From assembly GCF_014253075.1 (NCBI RefSeq), contig NZ_JACLZJ010000002.1, positions 372,001 through 436,000 of the forward strand: a stretch of 64,000 nucleotides of DNA, read 5' to 3'. Of this stretch, positions 53,606 through 62,985 are shown one piece after another. The stretch is from Ochrobactrum sp. CM-21-5. GTDB taxonomy: Bacteria > Pseudomonadota > Alphaproteobacteria > Rhizobiales > Rhizobiaceae. Every line of letters begins with the position of its first letter. The stretch's first letter is position 1. A program made the position numbers and the translations under genes. The notes under the pieces are model-generated. The model did no database searches, had not been told where the DNA came from, and worked only from the letters and a program-made list of their open reading frames with translations.

Positions 53606-54002
53606 TGCCGCACCGTCCGAGCGCTACCAGCTTGGCATGAACGTACGCCGCTCGGTTCTTGGTAATGCGCATGTAGACCGGGCGTCGAACGCCGCCACTG
53701 ATCTTGATGCGCCATTTCAGGAGCTTATAACCGAAGCGGCATGGGGTACGGTCTGGGCGCGTCCGGGCTGGACAAAGCGCGAGCGATCTATCGTAACGAT
53801 TGCGCTTCTGGCCGCACTCGGGCAGGACGATGAGCTTGCCATGCATATTCGCGCCACGAAGAATACGGGCGCAACCAGGGAGGACATCTGCGACGCACTG
53901 ATGCATGTTGCGATCTATGCCGGGGTTCCCGCATCGAACCACGCATTCAAGATCGCCAAGCAGACCTACGCGCAGATGGAAGCGGAGGAAACCGAGAAAT
54001 GA
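53595..54002 (+). CDS. pcaC: 4-carboxymuconolactone decarboxylase
   Basis: The 135-residue CMD-family protein has the core WARPGWTKRERSIVTIALLAALGQDDELAMHI (~57-90) and EDICDALMHVAIYAGVPA (~98-115), with the catalytic Glu and His of the family. It decarboxylates gamma-carboxymuconolactone. ATG 53595 is supported by GGAGA 10 bases before; an in-frame ATG at 53580 lacks a site. It overlaps pcaD and pcaH (ATGA). Confidence 0.93.
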   Translation: MADNAAPSERYQLGMNVRRSVLGNAHVDRASNAATDLDAPFQELITEAAWGTVWARPGWTKRERSIVTIALLAALGQDDELAMHIRATKNTGATREDICDALMHVAIYAGVPASNHAFKIAKQTYAQMEAEETEK

Positions 54003-54739
54003 AGAACAGCCTACCGGAAACAAGTCCATTCTTCGCGCGCGATCTGTCGATACATCCGCCGGCCTATACGCCGACCTACAAGACATCCGTTCTGCGCTCG
54101 CCGACCCGCGCACTGCTATCGCTCGAGGGTACCAAGAGCGAGATCACCGGCCCGGTCTTCGGGCATAACATGCTTCATGAGCTCGACAACAACCTGATCC
54201 TCAACTATGCGCGCCCTGGTGAAATGCCTGTTGGCCCACGCATTCTGGTGCATGGCCGCGTGCTGGACGAGAGCAATCGTCCCGTCCCTGGAGCCCTTCT
54301 GGAATTCTGGCAAGCCAATGCCGGTGGCCGTTATCGCCACAAGAAGGAAACCTATCTCGCTGCCATTGATCCGAATTTCGGCGGCGTCGGTCGCGCGATT
54401 ACCGATGGAACCGGTTATTACTGGTTCAAGACCATTCAGCCCGGCGCTTATCCGTGGCCGAACGGTGTCAATGACTGGCGGCCTGCGCATATCCATTTTT
54501 CGGTATTCGGTCATGGCTTTTCACAACGCCTCATCACACAAATGTATTTCGAGGGCGATCCTCTCATCTGGCGTTGCCCGATCGTGAAAACCATTCCGGA
54601 TAAATCTGCCATCGAGCGCCTTATCGCGCCGCTCGATATGAATGCCAGCCTGCCCATGGACATGCTCGCCTACAAATTCGACATTGTGCTGCGCGGGCGA
54701 CGATCCACTTTCTTTGAAAACCGTCCGGAGGGAAACTGA
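53999..54739 (+). CDS. pcaH: Protocatechuate 3,4-dioxygenase, beta subunit
   Basis: The 246-residue iron-binding subunit carries all four Fe(III) ligands of the family. Tyr in GGRYRH and Tyr in GAYPW are 39 residues apart, and two His lie in RPAHIHF, 13 and 15 residues after the second Tyr. This is exactly the spacing in the Pseudomonas enzyme (Tyr408, Tyr447, His460, His462). With PcaG it cleaves protocatechuate to 3-carboxy-cis,cis-muconate. It overlaps pcaC by four bases. Confidence 0.95.
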   Translation: MKNSLPETSPFFARDLSIHPPAYTPTYKTSVLRSPTRALLSLEGTKSEITGPVFGHNMLHELDNNLILNYARPGEMPVGPRILVHGRVLDESNRPVPGALLEFWQANAGGRYRHKKETYLAAIDPNFGGVGRAITDGTGYYWFKTIQPGAYPWPNGVNDWRPAHIHFSVFGHGFSQRLITQMYFEGDPLIWRCPIVKTIPDKSAIERLIAPLDMNASLPMDMLAYKFDIVLRGRRSTFFENRPEGN

Positions 54740-54740
54740 T

Positions 54741-55358
54741 ATGGTCCAGCCACTCGGATATCTGAAAGAAACCGCATCCCAGACCGCCGGCCCCTATGTG
54801 CATATCGGACTGACGCCGAATTTCGTCGGCATCAATGGCGTCTTTTCGGAGGATCTCGGCTCCGGCCCGCTTTATGATGAAAAGGCTGCGGGTGAACGCA
54901 TTACCATCAAGGGGCGCGTCATCGATGGCATGGGCATGCCGCTTCGCGACGCATTGGTCGAAATCTGGCAGGCCGACTCCAAGGGGCTCTACAACAGCCC
55001 AACCGAAATGGCTGGCAAGGCCGATCCGAACTTCAGAGGCTGGGGGCGCTGCCCCAGCAATATGGAAACCGGAGAATTCATCTTCGAAACTATCAAACCG
55101 GGCCGTGTTCCGTTCAAGGACGGCAGGCTTATGGCTCCGCACGTGATCTTGTGGATCGTGGCGCGCGGCATCAATCTGGGTCTGCAGACGCGGATGTACT
55201 TCTCAGACGAAGAAGCAGCCAATGCGGAAGATCCTGTCCTCGCCCGGATTGAGCATCGCATGCGCGTGCCGACCCTGATTGGCACCCGCGAAGGCGATGT
55301 CTACCATTTCGACATTCACCTTCAGGGCGAAAAAGAAACAGTTTTTTTCGATATTTGA
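54741..55358 (+). CDS. pcaG: Protocatechuate 3,4-dioxygenase, alpha subunit
   Basis: The 205-residue paralogue of PcaH has the same core (GRVIDGMGMPLRDALVEIWQADSKGLY) but no full set of iron ligands (APHVILWIVARG replaces the RPAHIHF motif), as is normal for the alpha subunit, which contributes to the active-site entrance. ATG 54741 is preceded by GGAGGGAA. It starts one base after the pcaH stop. Confidence 0.95.
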   Translation: MVQPLGYLKETASQTAGPYVHIGLTPNFVGINGVFSEDLGSGPLYDEKAAGERITIKGRVIDGMGMPLRDALVEIWQADSKGLYNSPTEMAGKADPNFRGWGRCPSNMETGEFIFETIKPGRVPFKDGRLMAPHVILWIVARGINLGLQTRMYFSDEEAANAEDPVLARIEHRMRVPTLIGTREGDVYHFDIHLQGEKETVFFDI

Positions 55359-55361
55359 ACC

Positions 55362-56426
55362 ATGAGTATTTCGGTTTTCGAGCACCCCCTTCTGTCCGGG
55401 CTTTTCGGTGACGATAAAGAGATCGCAAGTCTCTTCACCGCTTCCGCCGATATTGCCGCGATGGTCCGTTTCGAAGTCGCACTGGCCAAAGTTCAAGGGG
55501 CGCTCGGAATTATCCCTTCCGAGGCCGTGAACCGCATCGCCATGGCCGCCGAACTATTCGAGCCGAACTTCGACATTCTGGAACGCGGCACCGCGCGCGA
55601 CGGCGTTGTCGCTCCGACACTCGTCAACAAATTGCGCGACGCCGTGGGTGATGAATTTACCGGTCATGTGCATTTCGGTGCGACCAGTCAGGATGTGATC
55701 GATACCAGCCTCGTCCTGCGGCTTCAGCATGCAAACGCGATTTTACGCGAAAGGCTGCAACAGTTTTCGGGACGGCTGGGCTGGCTCGATGCCACGTTTG
55801 GAACAAACAGGCTAATGGCCTATACGAGAATGCAGCCAGCGATCCCGATCACCGTCGGCGACCGGATTGCAAGCTGGCGCTCTCCCCTCATCGACTATGA
55901 AGCGCGACTGGACACGCTGCGGTTTCCGCTGCAATTTGGCGGCGCTGCGGGAACACTCGAAAAATTCGGCCTGCAAGGCGCAGAATTGCGAGCGCTGCTG
56001 GCCGACGAGCTGGAGCTAACCGACAAACCCCAGTGGCATAGCCAACGTGCGTTCATCGCCGATTTCGGCCATCTGCTGACGTTGATTAGCGGCAGTCTCG
56101 GCAAGTTCGGCCAGGACATTGCGCTGATGGCGGAGCTTGGCGGGGAACTTTCGCTCTCGGGCAGCGGCGGATCGTCCGCCATGCCGCACAAGCAAAATCC
56201 GGTCGGTGCGGAAGTTCTGGCGGCACTGGCCCGTTTCAATGCGGTCCAGATTTCCGGTCTGCATCAGGCGATGGTGCACGAACAGGAACGGTCCGGCGCC
56301 GCTTGGATGCTTGAATGGATGGTTCTACCACAAATAGTGGCAGCAACCGGGGCTGCCTTGAACGTGGCATTGACGCTCGCGGACAATATCGTGTGCATCG
56401 GCACGGTCCACTCTGACAAGACATAA
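55362..56426 (+). CDS. pcaB: 3-carboxy-cis,cis-muconate cycloisomerase
   Basis: The 354-residue member of the fumarase/aspartase superfamily has the signature GSGGSSAMPHKQNP (~266-279) and the upstream conserved segments (GATSQDVIDTSL). It cyclises 3-carboxymuconate to gamma-carboxymuconolactone. It is somewhat shorter than Pseudomonas PcaB (about 450), as in other rhizobial-type homologues, and ends soon after the third conserved region. It is last of the pcaDCHGB operon, 3 bases after pcaG. Confidence 0.93.
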   Translation: MSISVFEHPLLSGLFGDDKEIASLFTASADIAAMVRFEVALAKVQGALGIIPSEAVNRIAMAAELFEPNFDILERGTARDGVVAPTLVNKLRDAVGDEFTGHVHFGATSQDVIDTSLVLRLQHANAILRERLQQFSGRLGWLDATFGTNRLMAYTRMQPAIPITVGDRIASWRSPLIDYEARLDTLRFPLQFGGAAGTLEKFGLQGAELRALLADELELTDKPQWHSQRAFIADFGHLLTLISGSLGKFGQDIALMAELGGELSLSGSGGSSAMPHKQNPVGAEVLAALARFNAVQISGLHQAMVHEQERSGAAWMLEWMVLPQIVAATGAALNVALTLADNIVCIGTVHSDKT

Positions 56427-56556
56427 CCGTTCGGGTATGGATTATGAGGATTTTTTCATTTTACATGACCAAATAGTTGGGCATGTTAAAATAAGGTCAT
56501 TCCCTGTTGCGCTGAGACGGTCATGCGCGGGAATGTTGGGCAACCGGGAGGAGAAC

Positions 56557-57729
56557 ATGAAAAAAATCGCACTCACCGCTCTGGCGGTATTTTCGCTCGC
56601 AACATCGGCTGCTTATGCCGATGTGGTCAAGGTTGGCGTCATCGGTCCATTTTCGGGGCCGTTCGCCATTCAGGGCAAGAATTTCAAGGCCGGTATCGAC
56701 GCTTACATGGCCGAACACGGCAGCAAAATCGGCGACGATACGGTCGAGATCGTCTATCGCGACGTACCGCAGGCTGATCCGGCGCAATCCAAGGCGCTAG
56801 CGCAAGAACTCGTGGTGAAGGAAGGCGTACAGTATCTCGCCGGCTTCTACTTCACGCCTGACGCGATGGCCGTGACCCCGATCCTGAAACAGGGCAATGT
56901 GCCGATGGTGGTTATGAATGCCGCCACCTCATCCATTGTGACGAAAAGCCCTTACGTGGTGCGCACGTCGTTCACAACCTGGCAAACCTCGACACCGATC
57001 GCCAAGGTCGCGCTCGACAAGGGCGTCAAGAAAGTCATCTCCGTGGTCAGCGATTATGGTCCGGGCGTCGATGCTGAGAATGCCTTCAAGGCAGCCTTCA
57101 CGGACGCTGGCGGCGAAGTGGTTGAAGCCATCCGTATGCCGCTCGCCACCAATGATTTCAGCCCAATCATGCAACGCATAAAGGATTCCGGCGCGCAAGG
57201 CGTGTTCGCGTTCCTGCCATCCGGCCCGACAACGCTCGGCTTCATGAAAGCCTATGTGGATAATGGTCTGAAGGGCTCCGGCATCCAGCTTTTTGCGCCA
57301 GGCGATCTGACGCAGGAATCCGACCTTCCCGCCCTTGGTGAAAACGCGCTCGGCGTGCTGACCACCTTCCATTATGCCATTTCGCATGACTCGCCGGAAA
57401 ACAAGAAATTCGTCGAAGAAGCCGAGAAGGCCATCGGAAATCCGGCGGAGCTTTCCTTCCCGTCCGTGGGCGCTTATGACGGCATGCATGTCATCTACAA
57501 GATGATTGAGGCAACCGGTGGCGAAAAGAATGCCGAAAAGGCCGTTGAAGCCGTGAAGGGCATGGAATGGGTAAGCCCGCGCGGACCTGTGTCCATCGAT
57601 CCGGAAAGCCGCCACATGACGCAGAACATCTATCTGCGCGAAGTGGCCAAGGCCGACGACGGCACTTACTACAACAAGGAAATCCAGACCTTCGAAAAGC
57701 AGGGCGATCCGGGCCTGAAGGCCCAGTAA
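56557..57729 (+). CDS. LivJ-type ABC binding protein, candidate aromatic-acid binder
   Basis: The 390-residue protein has a signal peptide ending AYA-DV (residue ~22). It belongs to the type I (Leu/Ile/Val-like) binding proteins (VVKVGVIGPFSGPFAIQGKNFKAGI). It follows pcaB by 130 bases on the same strand and starts a complete five-gene importer. Relatives in other alphaproteobacteria bind benzoate-, coumarate- or protocatechuate-like acids, so an aromatic substrate is inferred from position. ATG 56557 has GGGAGGAG; an in-frame upstream frame has no site. Confidence 0.85.
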   Translation: MKKIALTALAVFSLATSAAYADVVKVGVIGPFSGPFAIQGKNFKAGIDAYMAEHGSKIGDDTVEIVYRDVPQADPAQSKALAQELVVKEGVQYLAGFYFTPDAMAVTPILKQGNVPMVVMNAATSSIVTKSPYVVRTSFTTWQTSTPIAKVALDKGVKKVISVVSDYGPGVDAENAFKAAFTDAGGEVVEAIRMPLATNDFSPIMQRIKDSGAQGVFAFLPSGPTTLGFMKAYVDNGLKGSGIQLFAPGDLTQESDLPALGENALGVLTTFHYAISHDSPENKKFVEEAEKAIGNPAELSFPSVGAYDGMHVIYKMIEATGGEKNAEKAVEAVKGMEWVSPRGPVSIDPESRHMTQNIYLREVAKADDGTYYNKEIQTFEKQGDPGLKAQ

Positions 57730-57793
57730 AGCGGTCTGATTTCAAAGTTCAGCCTGCCTTGGCTGTTACCTCGTGTAATATCCATGGCATTTA

Positions 57794-57816
57794 CGCTCCC
57801 GGAAAACCCGGGAGCG
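57794..57816 (+). terminator. Attenuator/terminator between binding protein and permeases
   Basis: A perfect 9-bp stem (57794-57802 with 57808-57816) has the loop AAAAC and is followed by GTTTTT. It should stop much of the transcription after the binding-protein gene, giving an excess of binding protein over permease. Confidence 0.8.
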
Positions 57817-57871
57817 GTTTTTCTCCTCAACGCCGCATGGCACGGGGATTTACTCTTAACAGGACCAATCA

Positions 57872-58741
57872 ATGCAGACTGTGCTCAGCATTGCTGTCGA
57901 TGCCCTTGCCTATGGCATGGTGCTCTTCGTAATCTCCATCGGCCTTTCCGTGACCTTGGGGCTGATGCGCGTCGTCAATCTGGCGCACGGCGCATTTGCC
58001 ATGATCGGCGGCTATTTCGCTTCTTATGCGGCGCATCAGCTGGGTCTCAATTACGGTTTTGCGATCATCATTGCGGTTATCGGCACGACGATTATCGCCG
58101 TTCCGGTCGAACGCCTGCTTTACAGACGTATCTATGGCGCCCCGGAACTGACACAGGTGCTGATGACTATCGGCATCACATTCTGCATCATCGGCCTCAC
58201 CAATTACATTTTTGGCCCGACGCTCAAGACCATTCCCCTGCCTGAGATGCTGCGCGGTTCCGTTGATCTGGGCTTCCGTGCCATCGCCAAGCATCGCGTG
58301 TTCGCCATCGGCTGCGGGCTCGTCGTGGCGCTGGGCCTCTGGTATGTCATCGAACGGACCGCCTTCGGCGTGAAATTGCGCGCGGCTGTAGACAATGCCA
58401 ATATGGCCGCAGCGCTCGGCGTGCGCACAGAGATTGTCTATGCGGTCAGCTTCGCGCTAGCCATCGGCCTTGCCGCTTTCGGCGGCGTGGTTGGCGCCGA
58501 ACTTCTCCCTGTCGAACCCTATTATGCATTACGCTACATGGTGACCTTCCTCGTCGTCGTATCCGTTGGCGGCGCGGGCTCCATTCCCGGTGCGCTGATC
58601 GCCTGTCTCCTGCTCGGCGCCATCGATACGACAGGCCGTTATCTTGCCCCTGAATATGGCGAGTTCTTCTTCTATCTGGCGGTGATCGTGATCGTCACGC
58701 TATTCCCGCGCGGTCTTGCAGGAAGGCTGGCCAGGAAATGA
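57872..58741 (+). CDS. LivH-type ABC permease
   Basis: The 289-residue membrane protein has the LivH core (YGMVLFVISIGLSVTLGLMRVVNLAHGAFAMIGGY, ~13-47) and about eight helices. The stop overlaps the next permease start (ATGA). It is part of the importer linked to the pca cluster. Confidence 0.9.
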   Translation: MQTVLSIAVDALAYGMVLFVISIGLSVTLGLMRVVNLAHGAFAMIGGYFASYAAHQLGLNYGFAIIIAVIGTTIIAVPVERLLYRRIYGAPELTQVLMTIGITFCIIGLTNYIFGPTLKTIPLPEMLRGSVDLGFRAIAKHRVFAIGCGLVVALGLWYVIERTAFGVKLRAAVDNANMAAALGVRTEIVYAVSFALAIGLAAFGGVVGAELLPVEPYYALRYMVTFLVVVSVGGAGSIPGALIACLLLGAIDTTGRYLAPEYGEFFFYLAVIVIVTLFPRGLAGRLARK

Positions 58742-59727
58742 CCGACATGACGCAATCCCTCCCTCAAAGCCGTCATTCCTATGCCGGCATCATCGGTGTT
58801 GCGGCGATCATCGTCGCCAGCATCATCGGATGGTTTCTGTTTCCCGACAATCTGGCGCTTTTGACCCGCATCATCGCGATTGCGCTTCTGGTGCTCTCGC
58901 TCGATCTCGTCACCGGCTATTGCGGTGTCGCCACGCTGGGGCATGCTGCCCTGTTCGGCGCGGGTGCTTATGGTGCAGGCATTGCCGCCGCCCACTTCGG
59001 CGTTACCGATCCCATTCTCATGACGCTGGTCGGCCTTGTGGCGGGTGCCATTACCGGCCTCCTTTCCGGTGTCGTGATCCTGCGCGCCCATGGGCTGGCG
59101 CAGCTTGTGCTGTCGATCGCCGTCATCCATCTCTTTCATGAAGCCGCCAACAAGGCATCCAGCTGGACCGGCGGCAGTGATGGTCTGAGCGGCATTTCCC
59201 CCGATCCGCTGCTGGGCCTCTTCGAGTTCGATCTCTACGGCCACACCGTCTACGTCTATGCAGTCGTGCTGCTCATTCTCTCCTTCATATTCCTGCGCTA
59301 TGTCGTGCGTTCGCCCTTCGGCATGCTGTGTCGCGGCGTGAAGGAAGACCCGATCCGTATTCATGCCATGGGTGCATCGGTGCAATCGGCACAGTTGCGC
59401 ATGTACGTCATTTCCGGCGCAATTGCCGGTGTCGGCGGCGCGCTCAACGCGATCTCCACACAGGTTGTCGGCCTCGACAGTCTCAGCTTCACCATGTCGG
59501 CGGAAGCGCTCGTCATGCTGGTTTTGGGCGGCACGGGTTCGCTGTTCGGCGCGCTCATCGGCACAGTGGTCTTCATGTGGTTCGAAGACGTCGTTTCAGC
59601 CGCCAACCCGTTCCATTGGCTCACCATGGTCGGCGCGCTACTGATTGCAGTGGTGTTGTTTGCGCCGCGCGGCCTCTACGGCACGGTGGTCCATTACTTC
59701 GAGAAGCGGAAGGCGCGCAGCAAATGA
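58738..59727 (+). CDS. LivM-type ABC permease
   Basis: The 329-residue membrane protein has the LivM core (LDLVTGYCGVATLGHAALFGAGAYGAGI, ~56-83) and a cytoplasmic segment SPFGMLCRGVKEDPIRIHAMG (EAA-like, ~193-213). It overlaps both neighbours by four bases. Confidence 0.9.
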   Translation: MTDMTQSLPQSRHSYAGIIGVAAIIVASIIGWFLFPDNLALLTRIIAIALLVLSLDLVTGYCGVATLGHAALFGAGAYGAGIAAAHFGVTDPILMTLVGLVAGAITGLLSGVVILRAHGLAQLVLSIAVIHLFHEAANKASSWTGGSDGLSGISPDPLLGLFEFDLYGHTVYVYAVVLLILSFIFLRYVVRSPFGMLCRGVKEDPIRIHAMGASVQSAQLRMYVISGAIAGVGGALNAISTQVVGLDSLSFTMSAEALVMLVLGGTGSLFGALIGTVVFMWFEDVVSAANPFHWLTMVGALLIAVVLFAPRGLYGTVVHYFEKRKARSK

Positions 59728-60473
59728 GTACCGTGTTTGAAGTTTCCGAGCTGCGCAAGAATTTCGGCGGACTGGCCGTCACCAATGACGTATCCCTCAG
59801 CATGGCCAAGGGCGACCGCGTCGCTCTCATCGGCCCCAACGGGGCGGGCAAGACCACATTCGTCAATCTGGTGACCGGAAACCTGCCCGCCACATCGGGC
59901 ACGGTGTTGCTGGGCGGCGACGATGTATCCAGGCTCAACGCCATGCAGCGCGTGCGGCGCGGTCTCGTGCGCTCGTTTCAGGTAACTCGGCTTTTCTTCG
60001 ACATGACGCCGGAAGAGCATGTGGCTCTGGCCATTCTCCAGCGCGAAGGCAAGACCGGCCATATTCTCGGCAATTACCGCAAGATGCCGGACGTCATGGA
60101 CGAAACGCGTGACATTCTGGATGCGCTGGGATTGTTGCCGCTCAGCCACTTGCGGGTGAGTGAAATCGCCTATGGTCAGCAGCGGCTTCTCGAAATCGCA
60201 CTGGCGCTGGCGTTACGCCCCAAGGTGCTGCTGCTTGACGAACCGGCCGCTGGCGTTCCGCAAAGCGATACTGGCCGTATCGAGGAAGCGCTTGCCCGCC
60301 TGCCCGCCGATCTCGCTGTCCTAATGATCGAACACGACATGGATCTGGTATTCCGCTTTGCCAAGCGCGTCGTGGTGCTGGCCGCAGGAACTATTATTTT
60401 CGACGGCCTGCCACAAGATGTCGTTCAGGACGCTCGCGTCCGTGAAGCCTATCTCGGGAGTTATGCGCAATGA
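59724..60473 (+). CDS. LivG-type ABC ATP-binding protein
   Basis: The 249-residue ATPase has Walker A GPNGAGKT (~38-45), the LivG-style signature IAYGQQRLLEIALALALRPKVLLLDEPAAGV and the D-loop region. ATG 59724 overlaps the LivM stop (ATGA). An in-frame extension further upstream reads through LivM and is not coding. Confidence 0.9.
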   Translation: MSTVFEVSELRKNFGGLAVTNDVSLSMAKGDRVALIGPNGAGKTTFVNLVTGNLPATSGTVLLGGDDVSRLNAMQRVRRGLVRSFQVTRLFFDMTPEEHVALAILQREGKTGHILGNYRKMPDVMDETRDILDALGLLPLSHLRVSEIAYGQQRLLEIALALALRPKVLLLDEPAAGVPQSDTGRIEEALARLPADLAVLMIEHDMDLVFRFAKRVVVLAAGTIIFDGLPQDVVQDARVREAYLGSYAQ

Positions 60474-61186
60474 GTGCGGCATCGCTTGAAATCCGCAATC
60501 TTTCATCCGGCTACGGCCCGACACGGGTGATTGAAGACGTTTCCTTCACGGCTGGACCGGGTTCGCGTCTTGCAATTCTGGGACGCAATGGTGTCGGCAA
60601 GACCAGCCTGTTTGCCACCATTGCCGGTCAGACTCGGCGCTATGGCGGCGAAATCCTGCTCGACGGCAAGAATATCGCCACTCTGCCTTCGGCTGCGCGC
60701 GCCCTGGCCGGCCTTGGCTATGTGCCACAGACCCGCGATGTTTTCCCAACGCTGACAGTGGAAGAAAATCTTTTCGTCGGCCTCAAGAAGCGCCCGAAAG
60801 ACGCGCTGGAGGAAGCTTACACCATGTTCCCGCGCCTGAAAGAGCGCAGGCGTAACCTCGGCTCCCAACTTTCCGGCGGCGAGCAGCAAATGCTTTCCAC
60901 CGCGCGCAGCATTCTCGGACAGCCGACCTTGCTGCTGCTCGACGAGCCGCTCGAAGGGCTTGCTCCCGTGATCTGCGAAGAACTGATGGCTGCATTTTCT
61001 GCGCTTGCACAGAAAGGCGACATGACAATCCTTCTGGTCGAGCAACGCATCCAGAGCGCTCTCGATTTCGCCGATCACATCATCATTCTGGAGCGCGGAC
61101 GCATTGCATGGTCTGGCACGTCAGCCCAACTTTCTGAAAACCAGCAGACCGTTGAAGAGCTGCTGGGTGTCGGGGGCCTCCACTAA
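60470..61186 (+). CDS. LivF-type ABC ATP-binding protein
   Basis: The 238-residue ATPase has Walker A GRNGVGKT (~39-46), QLSGGEQQML and LLLLDEPLEGLAP. It overlaps LivG by four bases. It is the last gene of the importer operon; its stop lies three bases from that of the convergent adenine deaminase gene, with no visible terminator between. Confidence 0.9.
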   Translation: MSAASLEIRNLSSGYGPTRVIEDVSFTAGPGSRLAILGRNGVGKTSLFATIAGQTRRYGGEILLDGKNIATLPSAARALAGLGYVPQTRDVFPTLTVEENLFVGLKKRPKDALEEAYTMFPRLKERRRNLGSQLSGGEQQMLSTARSILGQPTLLLLDEPLEGLAPVICEELMAAFSALAQKGDMTILLVEQRIQSALDFADHIIILERGRIAWSGTSAQLSENQQTVEELLGVGGLH

Positions 61187-61188
61187 AT

Positions 61189-62880
61189 TTAATTCCCGAC
61201 GAACTCGAACTTGTCGACATCCACCAGGCCGCGATCGGTGATCTTCAGATGCGGGATCACCGGCAGCGCAATGAATGCAAGCTGGAGAAACGGTTCTTCA
61301 AGAACCGAACCCAGTTCCTCGGCGGCATGGCGCAGCTTGCGCAACTCATCACGCACCGTTTCGTAAGGCTCCATACTCATCAGCCCGGCAATGGGCAGCG
61401 GCATTTCGGCCAGAACCTTGCCGTCGCGCACCACCACGAAACCGCCTTCGATCTCGCCAAGCCGGTTGGCCGCTGCCGCAATATCCTCATCCGAGGTTCC
61501 CACCACGCAGATATTGTGGCTGTCATGGCTGACAGTGGAGGCAATAGCGCCGCTCTTCAGCCCGAAACCGTGCACGAAACCCGTCGCGATATTGCCATTT
61601 TTCCCATGGCGTTCCACTACCGCGATCTTCACCACGTCCCGTTCGAGATCGGATTCAACGCCGTGCGGACCAACCTTCAGATCAAATTCAAGACTTGTAG
61701 TGATGATCTTGCCCGGCACGATGCCGATGGCGCGCGTCCGGCCGCTGTTGGAATGCGAGCGGAAACTGGAGGCGCTGACAGGCGGAGCCTTGACGCTGTT
61801 GCGTCCGACGGGCGCGACAGGTTTGCGGGTCGCAAACAATTCTTCTGAAACCACCCTACCCGCCGAAAGAACGATCTCGGCATGACAGTCTTCCAGGCTG
61901 TCCACCACCACTAGGTCGGCGCGCTGACCCGGCGCGACAAGCCCGCGATCAAACAAGCCAAAAGCGCGTGCCGCAGAAACACTCGCGGCGCGATAGATGG
62001 CGACCGGCTCCACACCGCCCGCGATCGCGGTACGGATGAGATAATCGAGATGTCCCTGATCGGCGATATCAAGCGGATTGCGATCATCCGTGCATAGCGC
62101 CAGAAACTGCGCGTGGCGCTCCGTGATGATTGGCATCAGTGCCTTCAAGTCCTTGGAGACGGAGCCTTCGCGCACCAGAACATGCATACCCTTGCGCAAC
62201 TTTTCGAGCGCTTCTTCCGCACTCGTCGCCTCATGCTCGGTGCGGATACCGGCGGCAATATAGCCGTTGAGGTCGAGTCCGCGCAGAAGCGGCGCGTGAC
62301 CATCGATATGCTGCCCCTGAAAGGCTTTCAGCTTCGCCATGCATTCAGGGTCTTTCGCCAGAACGCCCGGAAAATTCATGAATTCGGCAAGGCCGATTAC
62401 CTTGGGATGGGTGGAGAACGGCAAAAGATCGTCAATCAGCAATTCCGCGCCCGATGTTTCCATATGTGTGGCCGGCACGCAGCTTGAAAGCTGCACGCGA
62501 ATATCCATCACCGTCTCTAACGCGCTGTCGAGAAAGAATTTCAGGCCTTCCGCGCCCAGAACATTGGCGATCTCATGCGGGTCGCAGATAACGGTCGTCA
62601 CACCCTGCGGCAGCACGCAGCGGTCGAACTCATGCGGAGTGACATGCGAGGATTCGATATGAAGATGGGTATCGATGAAGCCCGGCACGACAATACGTCC
62701 GGAAATGTCAATTTCCTGCCTGCCTTCATAAGCGCCAAAGGTGCCGACAACACGATCACCGCAAATCGCAATGTCGCTTTCCACCAGTTCGCCGGTGACC
62801 AGATCGAAGAAGCGTCCGCCCTTCAACACGATATCGGCAGGCTCGCGGCCCGCGCCCTGATCGATCATCCGTTCCAGCAT
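61189..62880 (-). CDS. ade: Adenine deaminase
   Basis: The 563-residue amidohydrolase has the metal-binding motif [15 protein letters not shown] (~71-85) and [11 protein letters not shown] (~105-115). [13 protein letters not shown] follows in the middle, with the C-terminal segment [20 protein letters not shown], the signature of microbial adenine deaminases (Ade type). It converts adenine to hypoxanthine and ammonia in the cytosol. It is convergent with the importer operon. It starts at ATG 62880 and is not obviously coupled to neighbours. Confidence 0.93.
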   Translation of the reverse strand: MLERMIDQGAGREPADIVLKGGRFFDLVTGELVESDIAICGDRVVGTFGAYEGRQEIDISGRIVVPGFIDTHLHIESSHVTPHEFDRCVLPQGVTTVICDPHEIANVLGAEGLKFFLDSALETVMDIRVQLSSCVPATHMETSGAELLIDDLLPFSTHPKVIGLAEFMNFPGVLAKDPECMAKLKAFQGQHIDGHAPLLRGLDLNGYIAAGIRTEHEATSAEEALEKLRKGMHVLVREGSVSKDLKALMPIITERHAQFLALCTDDRNPLDIADQGHLDYLIRTAIAGGVEPVAIYRAASVSAARAFGLFDRGLVAPGQRADLVVVDSLEDCHAEIVLSAGRVVSEELFATRKPVAPVGRNSVKAPPVSASSFRSHSNSGRTRAIGIVPGKIITTSLEFDLKVGPHGVESDLERDVVKIAVVERHGKNGNIATGFVHGFGLKSGAIASTVSHDSHNICVVGTSDEDIAAAANRLGEIEGGFVVVRDGKVLAEMPLPIAGLMSMEPYETVRDELRKLRHAAEELGSVLEEPFLQLAFIALPVIPHLKITDRGLVDVDKFEFVGN

Positions 62881-62932
62881 CGCTTCACTCCCTCACTCAG
62901 AATCAATTCCGCGAAGCTATCACAATGCAATA

Positions 62933-62961
62933 CGCGGCGGTAAGGTTGCCCTTCCGCCGCG
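62933..62961 (-). terminator. Hairpin after the serine hydrolase gene
   Basis: An 8-bp perfect outer stem CGCGGCGG/CCGCCGCG (62933-62940 with 62954-62961) has extra partial pairing inside. It lies between the hydrolase stop (62986) and the ade start. Confidence 0.6.
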
Positions 62962-62985
62962 CATCATACACGAGCAAATTCAAAT

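Noticed and set aside
54741-55358. Apparent loss of iron ligands in PcaG
   Set aside because: This is normal for the alpha subunit; all four ligands are in PcaH, so it is not a broken enzyme.
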